In this document: positions 21,461 through 29,805 of the stretch, piece after piece | Layout of the letters: every line of letters begins with the position of its first letter | Numbering within the stretch: position 1 is the first letter of the stretch | Assembly (NCBI GenBank): GCA_917880885.1 | Contig: OU862918.1 | Span: 30,651,988-30,715,987, forward strand | DNA from: Limnephilus marmoratus | Taxonomy: Eukaryota; Arthropoda; Insecta; Trichoptera; Limnephilidae | Direction of reading: 5' to 3' | DNA length: 64,000 nucleotides | Translations under genes and position numbers: made by a program | Notes under the pieces: model-generated | Databases searched by the model: none | Told to the model about the DNA's origin: nothing | The model's input: only the letters and a program-made list of their open reading frames with translations

Positions 21461-24400
21461 ATGGAGTCTCGAGGATTGGAGTCCTTCAGTTTGCGTGACG
21501 GGAACTGGGAGAACTTCAAGGTCCGCCTCGGACAATTTCTCCTCGTGAATGATGAAAAGTTTGCATCGGATGATAAAAAAAGGGCTATTTTCCTGAATGC
21601 ATTGAAAGATGATTGTTTTTCCTTATTGGTTAATTTGTGCATTCCTAAAAAGGTAACAGATATTAAGTTAGAAGATTTGATATCTAAACTTGATGAGTAT
21701 TGTTGTTCAACGAAATGTTTTTTTGAAGAGAGATCTAAGTTTTACAGTGCTAAACAAAGAAATGACGAATCAATCCGTGAGTTTGCAGTGCGGTTAAAGT
21801 CTCTTTCTACTAATTGCAAATTTGGGAATAGTTTATCAGTAAATTTAAGGGATTTCTTTGTTTTGGGTTGTAAACCAGGAAAGGTAAGGGAAAAATTATT
21901 TCTCGAGGGTGAATTACACTCGTTCGAAAAATGTTTACAAGTCGCCGAGTGCATTGACCTCGTAGCTTCAACTCAAGCGCAGTCCCGAGTTGATAATACG
22001 GTTTACGCTAATGTACAGCTCAAGGCCGGTCGACTCTCTTTTAATAATTCGCGTGTGAAAGACAGAGACGTGAAGCGTTTCGGGCATAGCAACAGGGCAC
22101 GGTCACAGTCGCCAGCGAACGCTGTGAAACAAAATTGTACCGTTTGTGGTCACAATAATCACATCGCGACGGAATGTAGATATAAAAATTATTTATGTAA
22201 AATTTGCAGTACGAAGGGTCATCTCGCAAAACAGTGCAAGCGTTCCTCAACACGTAAGAGTGTGAATACTTTGTTGTCGGACACAAAGTTGGGTGAAGTT
22301 AATAGTGTCGAACCATTTTTTATTGAAGTTTCACTAGACGGGATCAAGAGTAAATTCATGGTAGATTCTGGAGCATCTTGTTGCGTAATTTCCAAGGAGT
22401 GTTATTTCAGTAAATTCAGTAGAATCAAGCTAGTGCACGAAGACATTAGTCTACGGGGTTTTGACAATACGCTCGTGAAAGTGGTAGGTACAATTACGCC
22501 ACAAGTGGAATTTAACGGTCAGTGTCACAATTTGAAATTTGTTGTTGTCACAAGTGCTTCGTTATCGATAGTGGGGCGTGATTTTATGAATCTTTTTAAC
22601 GTCGGGATTAACGGAATCGTAAACAGTATAAAACAGAATACTTTGAAGCAGCGATTAGTAAAAAAATTCCCGGAAGTTTTTACGGATAAACTAGGAAAAT
22701 TTAATAAGTACGAAGTGAATTTAACTTTAAAAGAGACCGCTATTCCGATATTTCGTAATCACAGAGTTATGCCGTTCGCTTTGAAAGAAAAAGTCGAAAG
22801 GGAGTTAGATAGTTTACTGTCAGACGGTATTATAGAACAAGTCCAGTTTAGTGAGTTTGCAAGTCCAATTGTTCCAGTAATTAAGAAAAACGGTAGTATT
22901 AGATTATGTGGTGATTATAAATCGACAGTGAATAATCAGTTATTAGTTGACAAATATCCATTACCTAGGATAGAGGAGCTATTAACGAAAGTAAATGGTG
23001 GGAAAGTTTTTGCAAAAATCGATCTTAAATCGGCGTATAGTCAATTTGTTTTAAAAAAGGAGTGTAGGCGTTTTACAACAATCAATACCCATTTAGGATT
23101 GTTTCAGTATAAGCGGTTAGTGTACGGGTTATCTCCCGCGCCAGCTATATTTGCAAAGGCAATGGCAAATTGTTTGTCAGGATTACAGAACATGACGTTT
23201 TATTTGGATGATATTATCGTGATAGGGGAAGACGAAGACGATTTAGAGAAAAACGTATGTGTCGTGTTAGAAAGGTTGAAACATTGTAATCTAACAGTGA
23301 ATAGTGACAAGTGTGAATTCAATTTAAAAGTTATTGAGTTTTTAGGTTATAAAATAAGTGAACAAGGGATTCAACCGTGTGAACGGAATAAAGAAGCCAT
23401 TTTAAATGCACCAGCACCTAGTGATTTAAATAATTTAAGAAGTTTATTAGGTATGATTAGTTATTATCGTAATTTTATTCCAAATATGGCAAATATATTG
23501 TCACCATTATACGAATTACTTAAAAAAGGTGTTAAGTTTCAATGGGGTACGGAACAAGAAAATAGTTTTGCGATAATTAAAAGAATATTAACTTCGGATA
23601 GGATTTTAACGCATTTTGACGAAAATATACCTGTGAAACTTGTCACAGATGGTAGTTTTAATGGGGTAGCAGCAACATTACTTCATAGGTTTCAAAATGG
23701 CGTAGAAAGACCGATTGGGTTCGCAAGCAGAACTTTAACTAAAGCGGAAAAGAATTATTCTATTCTAGATATTGAAGCAACAGCAATTATTTTTGGAATT
23801 AAGAAGTTTTATCAATATTTGTACGGCAGAGAATTTATTTTAGCTGTGGATAATCAGCCGTTAGTGAGAATTTTAGGTGAAAATAAAGAAGTACCTAAGA
23901 TTGCCGCGTCAAGGTTACAGAGATATGCTATTATGTTAGGTTCGTTTAATTTTAAAATTGAATATGTAAAATCGAAAAATAATTGTTCAGACTTTCTGAG
24001 CAGGTGTCCGATTGAAAAGGTTAGCTGTGAAGATGAGATAGAGTCTGATTACATTAATTATTTCGAGAATAATGGGTTTAATTTGTCTTTAGACGTGATA
24101 AAAAGCGAAACCGAAAAGGATGATGTGTTAGGTCAAGTAAAAAATTTTCTTATCGAAGGTTGGCCAGCATCAGTAAAAAAGGCGCAAAGTGGTAACTTTA
24201 CTAGAATTTTTTGGGAAAAAAGGTTAGAATTGTCTTTGATAAATGGGTGTGTTTTATATCAACATAGGGTTGTTGTACCTGAGTCTTTAAGACAAGAGGT
24301 TTTAAAGATGTTACATAGATCTCATTTAGGGGTTTTTAAGACTAAAGGTATTGCAAAAAGCTTTGTCTGGTGGCCAAAAATTAATCAAGATTTGGAGAAA

Positions 24401-25021
24401 ATAACGGAAAATTGTAGAGATTGTTTAGAAATTAAACCAGAATCACAAAAGAGTTCTTTAGCAGTGTGGCCATATGAACCTGAAGTATGGTTCAGGGTAC
24501 ATATTGATCATGGTAGTTTGTATAACAAAAATTTTTTAGTGGTGGTAGACTCTTCTTCAAAGTGGATTGAGTGTCTGGAAGTAAACAGTCTGTCTTCAAA
24601 AGAAAATATCGAAATACTTCATAGATTATTTTCGCAATTTGGTTTTCCTGCAACTTTAGTTAGTGATAATGGTACGTGTTTTTGTTCTGAGGATTTTGAA
24701 AATTTTTGTAAGAAAAATGGGATAGAACATATCACTAGTCCAGTCAATCACCCTAGTAGCAACGGGCAAGCTGAAGCTACAGTAAAGACTTGTAAAAATT
24801 TCCTTAAAAAAATTTGTAAACATAATGGATTTCCTTCAGATTATAAAGAAAAGTTAGGTAACTTTTTAGCAGACTATAGGAATACAGTTCACGCAACAAC
24901 AGGTTGTGAGCCATCTGTATTATTAATGGGTAGAAAAATTAGAACAGTATTTGACTCTCTGATTCCAAGGAAATTGAGGATAGAACGGGTAGTTCAGGTT
25001 CTACTCGACGAAACAAAGTAA
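21461..25021 (+). CDS. gag-pol: Gypsy gag-pol polyprotein
   Basis: Encodes about 1186 residues from the ATG at 21461. The frame is open upstream to an ATG at 21293, but that leader is low in coding character, whereas MESRGLESF starts a normal Gag. Domains in order: Gag; two CX2CX4HX4C zinc knuckles (about residues 226-260); aspartic protease DSGA (302); reverse transcriptase with catalytic D521 and YLDD (581-584); RNase H with TDGS (D730); integrase HHCC zinc site from H952; integrase catalytic D1016, D1069, E1105 with D35E spacing. All key catalytic residues are present. The frame stops at TAA before the usual integrase C-terminal region, which lies in another frame just downstream. Confidence 0.93.
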   Translation: MESRGLESFSLRDGNWENFKVRLGQFLLVNDEKFASDDKKRAIFLNALKDDCFSLLVNLCIPKKVTDIKLEDLISKLDEYCCSTKCFFEERSKFYSAKQRNDESIREFAVRLKSLSTNCKFGNSLSVNLRDFFVLGCKPGKVREKLFLEGELHSFEKCLQVAECIDLVASTQAQSRVDNTVYANVQLKAGRLSFNNSRVKDRDVKRFGHSNRARSQSPANAVKQNCTVCGHNNHIATECRYKNYLCKICSTKGHLAKQCKRSSTRKSVNTLLSDTKLGEVNSVEPFFIEVSLDGIKSKFMVDSGASCCVISKECYFSKFSRIKLVHEDISLRGFDNTLVKVVGTITPQVEFNGQCHNLKFVVVTSASLSIVGRDFMNLFNVGINGIVNSIKQNTLKQRLVKKFPEVFTDKLGKFNKYEVNLTLKETAIPIFRNHRVMPFALKEKVERELDSLLSDGIIEQVQFSEFASPIVPVIKKNGSIRLCGDYKSTVNNQLLVDKYPLPRIEELLTKVNGGKVFAKIDLKSAYSQFVLKKECRRFTTINTHLGLFQYKRLVYGLSPAPAIFAKAMANCLSGLQNMTFYLDDIIVIGEDEDDLEKNVCVVLERLKHCNLTVNSDKCEFNLKVIEFLGYKISEQGIQPCERNKEAILNAPAPSDLNNLRSLLGMISYYRNFIPNMANILSPLYELLKKGVKFQWGTEQENSFAIIKRILTSDRILTHFDENIPVKLVTDGSFNGVAATLLHRFQNGVERPIGFASRTLTKAEKNYSILDIEATAIIFGIKKFYQYLYGREFILAVDNQPLVRILGENKEVPKIAASRLQRYAIMLGSFNFKIEYVKSKNNCSDFLSRCPIEKVSCEDEIESDYINYFENNGFNLSLDVIKSETEKDDVLGQVKNFLIEGWPASVKKAQSGNFTRIFWEKRLELSLINGCVLYQHRVVVPESLRQEVLKMLHRSHLGVFKTKGIAKSFVWWPKINQDLEKITENCRDCLEIKPESQKSSLAVWPYEPEVWFRVHIDHGSLYNKNFLVVVDSSSKWIECLEVNSLSSKENIEILHRLFSQFGFPATLVSDNGTCFCSEDFENFCKKNGIEHITSPVNHPSSNGQAEATVKTCKNFLKKICKHNGFPSDYKEKLGNFLADYRNTVHATTGCEPSVLLMGRKIRTVFDSLIPRKLRIERVVQVLLDETK

Positions 25022-25107
25022 TAAAAAAGGTTACTCAGAGCCAAAACAATCAGAAAAGACAATATAAGGGTAGAGTTAAATCAGGTTTTAATATAGGTCA
25101 GAAAGTA

Positions 25108-25419
25108 ATGACTAGAGATTTCAGATCTCAGGGTAATAGGTTATGGGTCCCTGGGGTTATTGTGGATAAAAAAGGTAGTAAAATATATTTCATAAAAATT
25201 AACAAGTCTAATATGGTGTGGAAAAGACATTTAGACCAGCTAAAGGAATTACATGTTTCATGGCAGGAGGAAGATAACCAGGAATTCGCGTCTGACACGT
25301 TGGAATTGTCGACGGACGAATTAGATCTCTCCGGTATGTTACGTAATAGAAGTGTCTCTAATTCTGTTTCTCCATGTTTCAGGTCTAACCCATGGCAAGG
25401 AAGGCTTCGGCCCAGGTGA
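25108..25419 (+). pseudogene. Integrase C-terminal region in a shifted frame
   Basis: Reads TRDFRSQGNRLWVPGVIVDK and later VWKRHLDQLKEL, the usual C-terminal tail of insect gypsy integrases, which follows the catalytic core without a break in intact elements. Here it is in the frame one base behind gag-pol. That frame is open from 24910 to 25419, so the two frames overlap for about 110 nt. It is either a frameshift mutation, a sequencing indel or, less likely, a recoding site. Confidence 0.75.
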
Positions 25420-25580
25420 CAGCACTTCGCAGTCGAAATGGACAGAAATGGACAGAAGGGAAACAGAAAGAACAAAAACAAATGTTTTGTTAATTTTAAA
25501 TGTGAAATATGAAATATAAAATATATTGTATGAAATATGTAGCTATAGGTATCACTTATGTAGCCAGGATTCTCCCGTTT

Positions 25581-25593
25581 AAGTAGGGGAGGA
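25581..25593 (+). promoter_or_regulatory. Polypurine tract of the gypsy element
   Basis: AAGTAGGGGAGGA directly precedes the 3' LTR, where it would prime plus-strand synthesis. Confidence 0.75.
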
Positions 25594-25818
25594 TGTGAGA
25601 GAGGTTTTAGGGTGGCACACCTGTTTCCGGCCATACAAGAGCGAGACAGGTGATCCCGCATATAAAAGGAGATGCAGGCCTCTCCTCACTCTCTTTTTCC
25701 AACCGCCAACACGTTAGTTAGGACGTATTTATAGCCATTACTTATAATAAATATCCATATCGCCAATACGCGCATTATTTATAAATAACCTCGCCTACAC
25801 TCGAGTCTGTATTTAACA
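25594..25818 (+). repeat. 3' LTR of the gypsy element
   Basis: No difference from the 5' LTR was found by eye over 225 bp. AATAAA at 25746-25751 is the likely polyadenylation signal. Confidence 0.95.
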
Positions 25819-25823
25819 AAAAC

Positions 25824-27267
25824 CCAATGTTATAATTAAAATGCTTATTTCATATGTTTATATTTTTGACAAGTTTGAATAATGATTTTCAAAATTTACC
25901 AATGGGTTCATTCGAATGGTCAATTTCTGATCGTCATTATTATTTTTTCCGAGGCAAATATTTTATAAATACATTTATTTTCACAAATCCAACAATTATA
26001 AAATCTCGTGGTATTTCACGAGTGAACTATTAAAATTTTCGATATTTTTTTTAACAATCCCCATACGAGGATTTTCTTCTGAAAATAAATTATTTATGAA
26101 GACATGTAAGAGAAACGGCTGCGCGGCCCTTTTCATACAAAACTTCAATAGGAATTTAATGCCAAAATGCCCAAGTAAATTGATTAATTCTTAAAGATAA
26201 ATGAAACAATTTAACTTTGTTTGAACCACTTTTACCTATATTTGAGTAAATCCGACCGGTTTCAGAACGACCGTTCCTTCTTCAAAAGTATGATTAATTC
26301 TTTTTTTTTTTCAAAATAATTAATGAACTTAATTCATATTATCTAGTACGGATAAGATACTATATTTATTTGTGTTTTAAATTATAAAACGTGTGTCGTT
26401 TAAGTGTTAAATATTTCATTATGTTAGAGTCAACTTTGACATTTTTTGTGAGTTAATAATAACAATTTTTGGAAATGATTTTGCTCTATTTACGAATACG
26501 AAAAAAAGCATTTTATGATCTTAATATGAATTACAAAAGGCCGATTTACATTGGAACATGAATTTGCCAGAATGTTTTAATTAAAATTATACCCGAAAAA
26601 ACGGGGCTTTTCACTATGTTTTATGTTTATTTTATATTTAATTTTTTTTAAGTTGCCTCTAAAATCATTAAAAAAATAATTATTTAATGAAATATATAAA
26701 ACATAAATAAATAAAGTAGTATTTGCCTTTGGTTTAAAAAAATAACTTTTCAGTTTGGTTGGGTATATCGGCTCCAAATCCAAATTAAAGTTTTGAATGA
26801 AAAGAGCCGCGTTGTTATTCCTCTTAAAAGTTTTATACAAATTGTTTTTTTTTCAGCTCATAAGCAGTATATGACATACCACTTATGTGTTGAAATATAA
26901 ACACTTTGTGATAAATGTAAGTCATATTACCATCCCACTTGCTCCGGCGAGCGGTTTCATTCGTGGTATATATTACTCACGGTTTACACTCCACTCGAAA
27001 ATTTCACTCAGCTTAAGTGATTATTTTATATCCCGGAATAGGGTTTCAAACAAGAAGTTGTGGCTAAATATTAATTAGGCTAAACCACGATTGGCTATCC
27101 AGCGGGTAAAGCAGCCGGGCAATATAATATCCAACAACATCCCGTAAACTAATAACTCTAAAGTCGAAATATCAAAAGTCTGATTCCCAAAAGATCAACT
27201 GCTTTAAAGCCAAATTGCAAATGGTTGATATTCTGACAAAATAAAAATTATGTACTCAAACACGCTA
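25824..27267. other. AT-rich intronic sequence
   Basis: Only one item of note: at 26243-26290 on the minus strand, a GAAGAAGG-hairpin-TGAAACCGGTC motif related to the CTGATGA/CGAAAC group. No gene was seen. Confidence 0.35.
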
Positions 27268-27340
27268 GCAAATAAATGACGGAGATTTTCAATTATTGTC
27301 AGGTTATTCATAACCCGGGAATGTTTTTTTTTCATTAAAA
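27268..27340 (+). mobile_element. Repeat family C, 3' fragment
   Basis: GGAGATTTTCAA, then GTCAGGTTATTCATAACCCG and GGGAATGTT followed by T- and A-runs match the 3' ends of the copies at 60434 and 60843. Confidence 0.6.
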
Positions 27341-27352
27341 AAAACTTGAAAT

Positions 27353-27940
27353 ATGATTTCAATTGCTTTTTTTTGCCTCCTCAATATAATTCGGGCACCT
27401 CCAAGACATGATTTAACAAATTCATTTCTACAGCCCTACGTTAAGCCGCGGCATACCCCATTTCTACCGATTTATTACATATGTACTTTAAATACTCTAA
27501 AATTTAAAGCTCTTAATAATGTTATTCTTGAAGATAATATCTATACATTCCCCGCGCCGAAACACAAATTATTTGAAATTCCCTCGATAGAAAAAAATCG
27601 CAAAGTATGCTCCGAAAATAATTATAAACACGTTTGTTTTTGTTATTTAACAAGTTATACATATGACAAAACTGATAGTGTTTGTTTAAATGCTGATTTA
27701 GACAACCCCGCGAGATTTTTGCTGTATTTAAACGAGTCGTGTTTTATTAAACATTTTCACAATTTTTTCTTAAATAGTATAGATTTTGACATTAGCGCGC
27801 TCTCTCTAACATTCGTATTTACATATCTCTCCATCTTCTTCTTTTTGAGCGGGTATACCGCGCCTCAACCCACCTCACAATGCTGCCCCCTGGGTTGCAA
27901 TATATGTAGTCCCCTGCTTTTACACTGTACCGACACGTGA
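27353..27940 (+). CDS. Hypothetical 195-codon ORF nested in the OR intron
   Basis: The longest open frame outside the transposons. It starts with ATG just after a stop. I do not recognise it. The first 15 residues (MISIAFFCLLNIIRA) look like a signal peptide; the middle has several cysteines (HVCFCYLTSYTYDK, SVCLNADLDN); a hydrophobic stretch (LSLTFVFTYLSIFFFLSGY) near residue 160 could span a membrane; the tail is Cys/Pro-rich. At this AT content a frame this long is not expected by chance in 64 kb. It lies on plus, opposite to the OR gene. It could be a nested gene, an unknown transposon frame or a fossil. No splice or expression evidence exists here. Confidence 0.3.
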   Translation: MISIAFFCLLNIIRAPPRHDLTNSFLQPYVKPRHTPFLPIYYICTLNTLKFKALNNVILEDNIYTFPAPKHKLFEIPSIEKNRKVCSENNYKHVCFCYLTSYTYDKTDSVCLNADLDNPARFLLYLNESCFIKHFHNFFLNSIDFDISALSLTFVFTYLSIFFFLSGYTAPQPTSQCCPLGCNICSPLLLHCTDT

Positions 27941-28131
27941 CGGGGGCGCTCGTGCGAGGTGTCAAAAAAATATGTTTAAAAATGTAAAATTTTGGAATGT
28001 TACTCATTTAATTTGACTATCTCTGGGCCGTTTTATCTCATTTTCACAAAAGTAAACAAAATTTTAAACTTTTCCTTGACTTTGTATGGGATATTTCAAT
28101 TTGAACAATTCATCAAATTTAAAAGTACACT

Positions 28132-28450
28132 CCTAACCTTAAGTGGTTCGCTACTTTTGATGATTTAGCAGGGGTGCCCGGGCTCACGGGGTGAGGTTTT
28201 TGTAGGTCTTGGCGGTGAATGCTTTTGACAACTCCCGCTTGGTAGGCTGTATTGGAAAAGATTGGTTGTGGGAGACTTAACTTAGACCTCTCCAGCCGGA
28301 TTCTCTTCATCCATCAGCTCGCAGTGCAGTGGAGGGATGAAATCATACATCCGTCACTCATGGACACACTAACCCCCAGGCTCCTACCCACCCCTTATAA
28401 CTTTTTCTTCTAATAGCCTCTTCTCTTTTTCCTTAAAAAAATCCCACACA
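28132..28450 (+). mobile_element. Repeat family B, truncated copy
   Basis: Starts at CCTTAAGTGGTTCGCTAC and ends at a degraded CCCACACAAAACCCA without the second half of the 3' hairpin. Confidence 0.7.
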
Positions 28451-28578
28451 AAACCCACCCTTAAATTTTATATTATTTAGGATATATTTTGTTAGTCAAA
28501 TTATATTGCGGTTTTAAAGAATCTAGCGTGGGTCGTAAATATAACTTTCAAAATTCAAATCGTTTAATAAAATCATAC

Positions 28579-28692
28579 TTTATTAATAAGTTCGTCTCCA
28601 AACCAGCAGAGCATAAAGACTTCAGACATCATGCACGTGAAGTAGAACAGCATCCAGAGTAACTGCAGGGGGTGGTCCAATGGATTTTCAAT
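28579..28692 (-). CDS. Odorant receptor gene, TM6-end exon
   Basis: A minus-strand exon of exactly 38 codons in phase 0 at both ends, with acceptor TTTTTACAG and donor GTATGA. It reads IENPLDHPLQ, LLWMLFYFTCMMSEVFMLCW, then FGDELINK. Aromatic-rich membrane residues followed by C-W-F-G-D/N-E-L is the most recognisable C-terminal OR signature. It connects upstream to the exon at 29513-29612 across an 820-bp intron and downstream to 18156-18311 across 10.3 kb. Confidence 0.92.
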
Positions 28693-28960
28693 CTGTAAAA
28701 ATAAAATAGTTCCCATATTAAGCATCAATCACAAGTTTCATAAACTAATGGTATGAAAGTTTATGAAAATTCGTTGGAATAATTCATTCAATAATTATTA
28801 AAGAAAAAACTATGTCATAATCTTATTTCGCAAACTCCCACCATGGATGCATATTGTAATAGCTGACCCGGACAATCGTTGCTGTGGCTAACGAAACACA
28901 ACGCCATCTACTGGATGGTTACCCACCTAGGTAATCAAGTGTTATGTCGATAAATTAACT

Positions 28961-29393
28961 CAGGGGCCTTTCAAGTATCACATAAGGCACTTAGGGAGGG
29001 GGGGTCTTGTGAAACGTTACTGTGCGTTACGAGGGGGGGGAGGGGGGGTTCGAACAACGCGTTACATAACATGTTTTTCTTTATTTAGATAAAAAACACT
29101 AGGGAATTAAAATCTTCCAAGTTGGCAACCCTTTTCGTTCTCGAAATCTCTTGTTTTATTTATTACCGCAAACGCGATTAAAATAAGAAAAAAGGGTATT
29201 TAAGCGACTTTACAGTACTTTGCGCAACTTATTTGTGACTTTCAAGTAAAAATTGTCACTTGAGCGTTACGTAAAGTTAAGGTGGAGGGGGGGTGGGGGT
29301 GGTACGGAAAAACGTTACGGCGCGGTACATGGGGGGGGAGGGGGGGTCAAAAATCTTCAAAAATTGCGTTACGTAATACTTGAACGACCCCTG
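28961..29393. mobile_element. TIR element with clustered G-runs, within the 820-bp OR intron
   Basis: Ends CAGGGGCCTTTCAAGTAT (left) and CAGGGGTCGTTCAAGTAT (right, reversed) form inverted repeats with further ACRTAA and G7-G9 runs. Four clusters of poly-G lie on the plus strand (about 28996, 29030-29048, 29285-29300, 29330-29347). There is no coding capacity and no clear target duplication, so superfamily is unassigned. It makes up half of the intron. Confidence 0.7.
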
Positions 29394-29512
29394 CATTGTT
29401 TTGTAACAAATATTTAACGAACATTGAAATCACAATAATAAATACTGAGGTTAATAATCGAGATAAAAACCAAATTATATTAGATTTTTATATACACAAA
29501 GATTGATCTTAC

Positions 29513-29612
29513 CGATAGAATTTGTATTCCTATGAGACAGATAACGAGGCCACTTAACATGAACTGAATGGCTGCCGCTGCACTGAATGCGTCTTCAACT
29601 TTCGAAATATAA
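29513..29612 (-). CDS. Odorant receptor gene, TM5/6 exon
   Basis: A 100-nt minus-strand exon with acceptor TGTATTTTCAG and donor GTAAGA. After one base that completes a split codon it reads YISKVEDAFSAAAAIQFMLS and then GLVICLIGIQILS. This matches the OR segment in which a V-E-D/x-x-F motif leads into a hydrophobic helix with V-x-C-L-x-G-F/I-Q. The split codon (AG from 59179-59374 plus T) gives Ser. Confidence 0.92.
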
Positions 29613-29805
29613 CTGAAAATACAAAAAAACATAATTAATTTTTATTTTTTTGTCCCAGTTTTTTTGACGATCTTTGAGAAGTGGTAAAATCATTGTTTCA
29701 AGTCGCAGAGGTCACGATCTGAAATTTCGTAGAACGAAATTATCAATTTATGGTTTTAAAAAAAAATTATAAATATTCTATCATTGAAGACAATTATCAT
29801 AGAGT
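29613..29805. other. Start of the 29.6-kb OR intron, left flank of the array
   Basis: Unique AT-rich sequence. Homology with the array unit begins at about 29806 (AGTAACAATTATTATAAGC). Confidence 0.6.

Larger units (their letters stand above)
20763..25818 (+). mobile_element. Ty3/gypsy LTR retrotransposon, 5056 bp, recent insertion
   Basis: Complete structure: two 225-bp LTRs, a primer-binding site, a gag-pol frame, a polypurine tract and a 5-bp target duplication AAAAC (20758-20762 and 25819-25823). The LTRs look identical base for base, so insertion was very recent on the usual LTR clock. There is no env frame. The short LTRs, single gag-pol frame and RT sequence (NTHLGLFQYKRL-type) suggest the Mag-like branch, an inference. 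It lies in the OR intron, in the opposite orientation to the gene. A reading-frame break near the end of integrase may make this copy defective. Confidence 0.95.

Noticed and set aside
21159..21548. 129-codon ORF in the gypsy leader
   Set aside because: It overlaps the gag start in another frame, has no domain, and lies in the 5' leader of the element.
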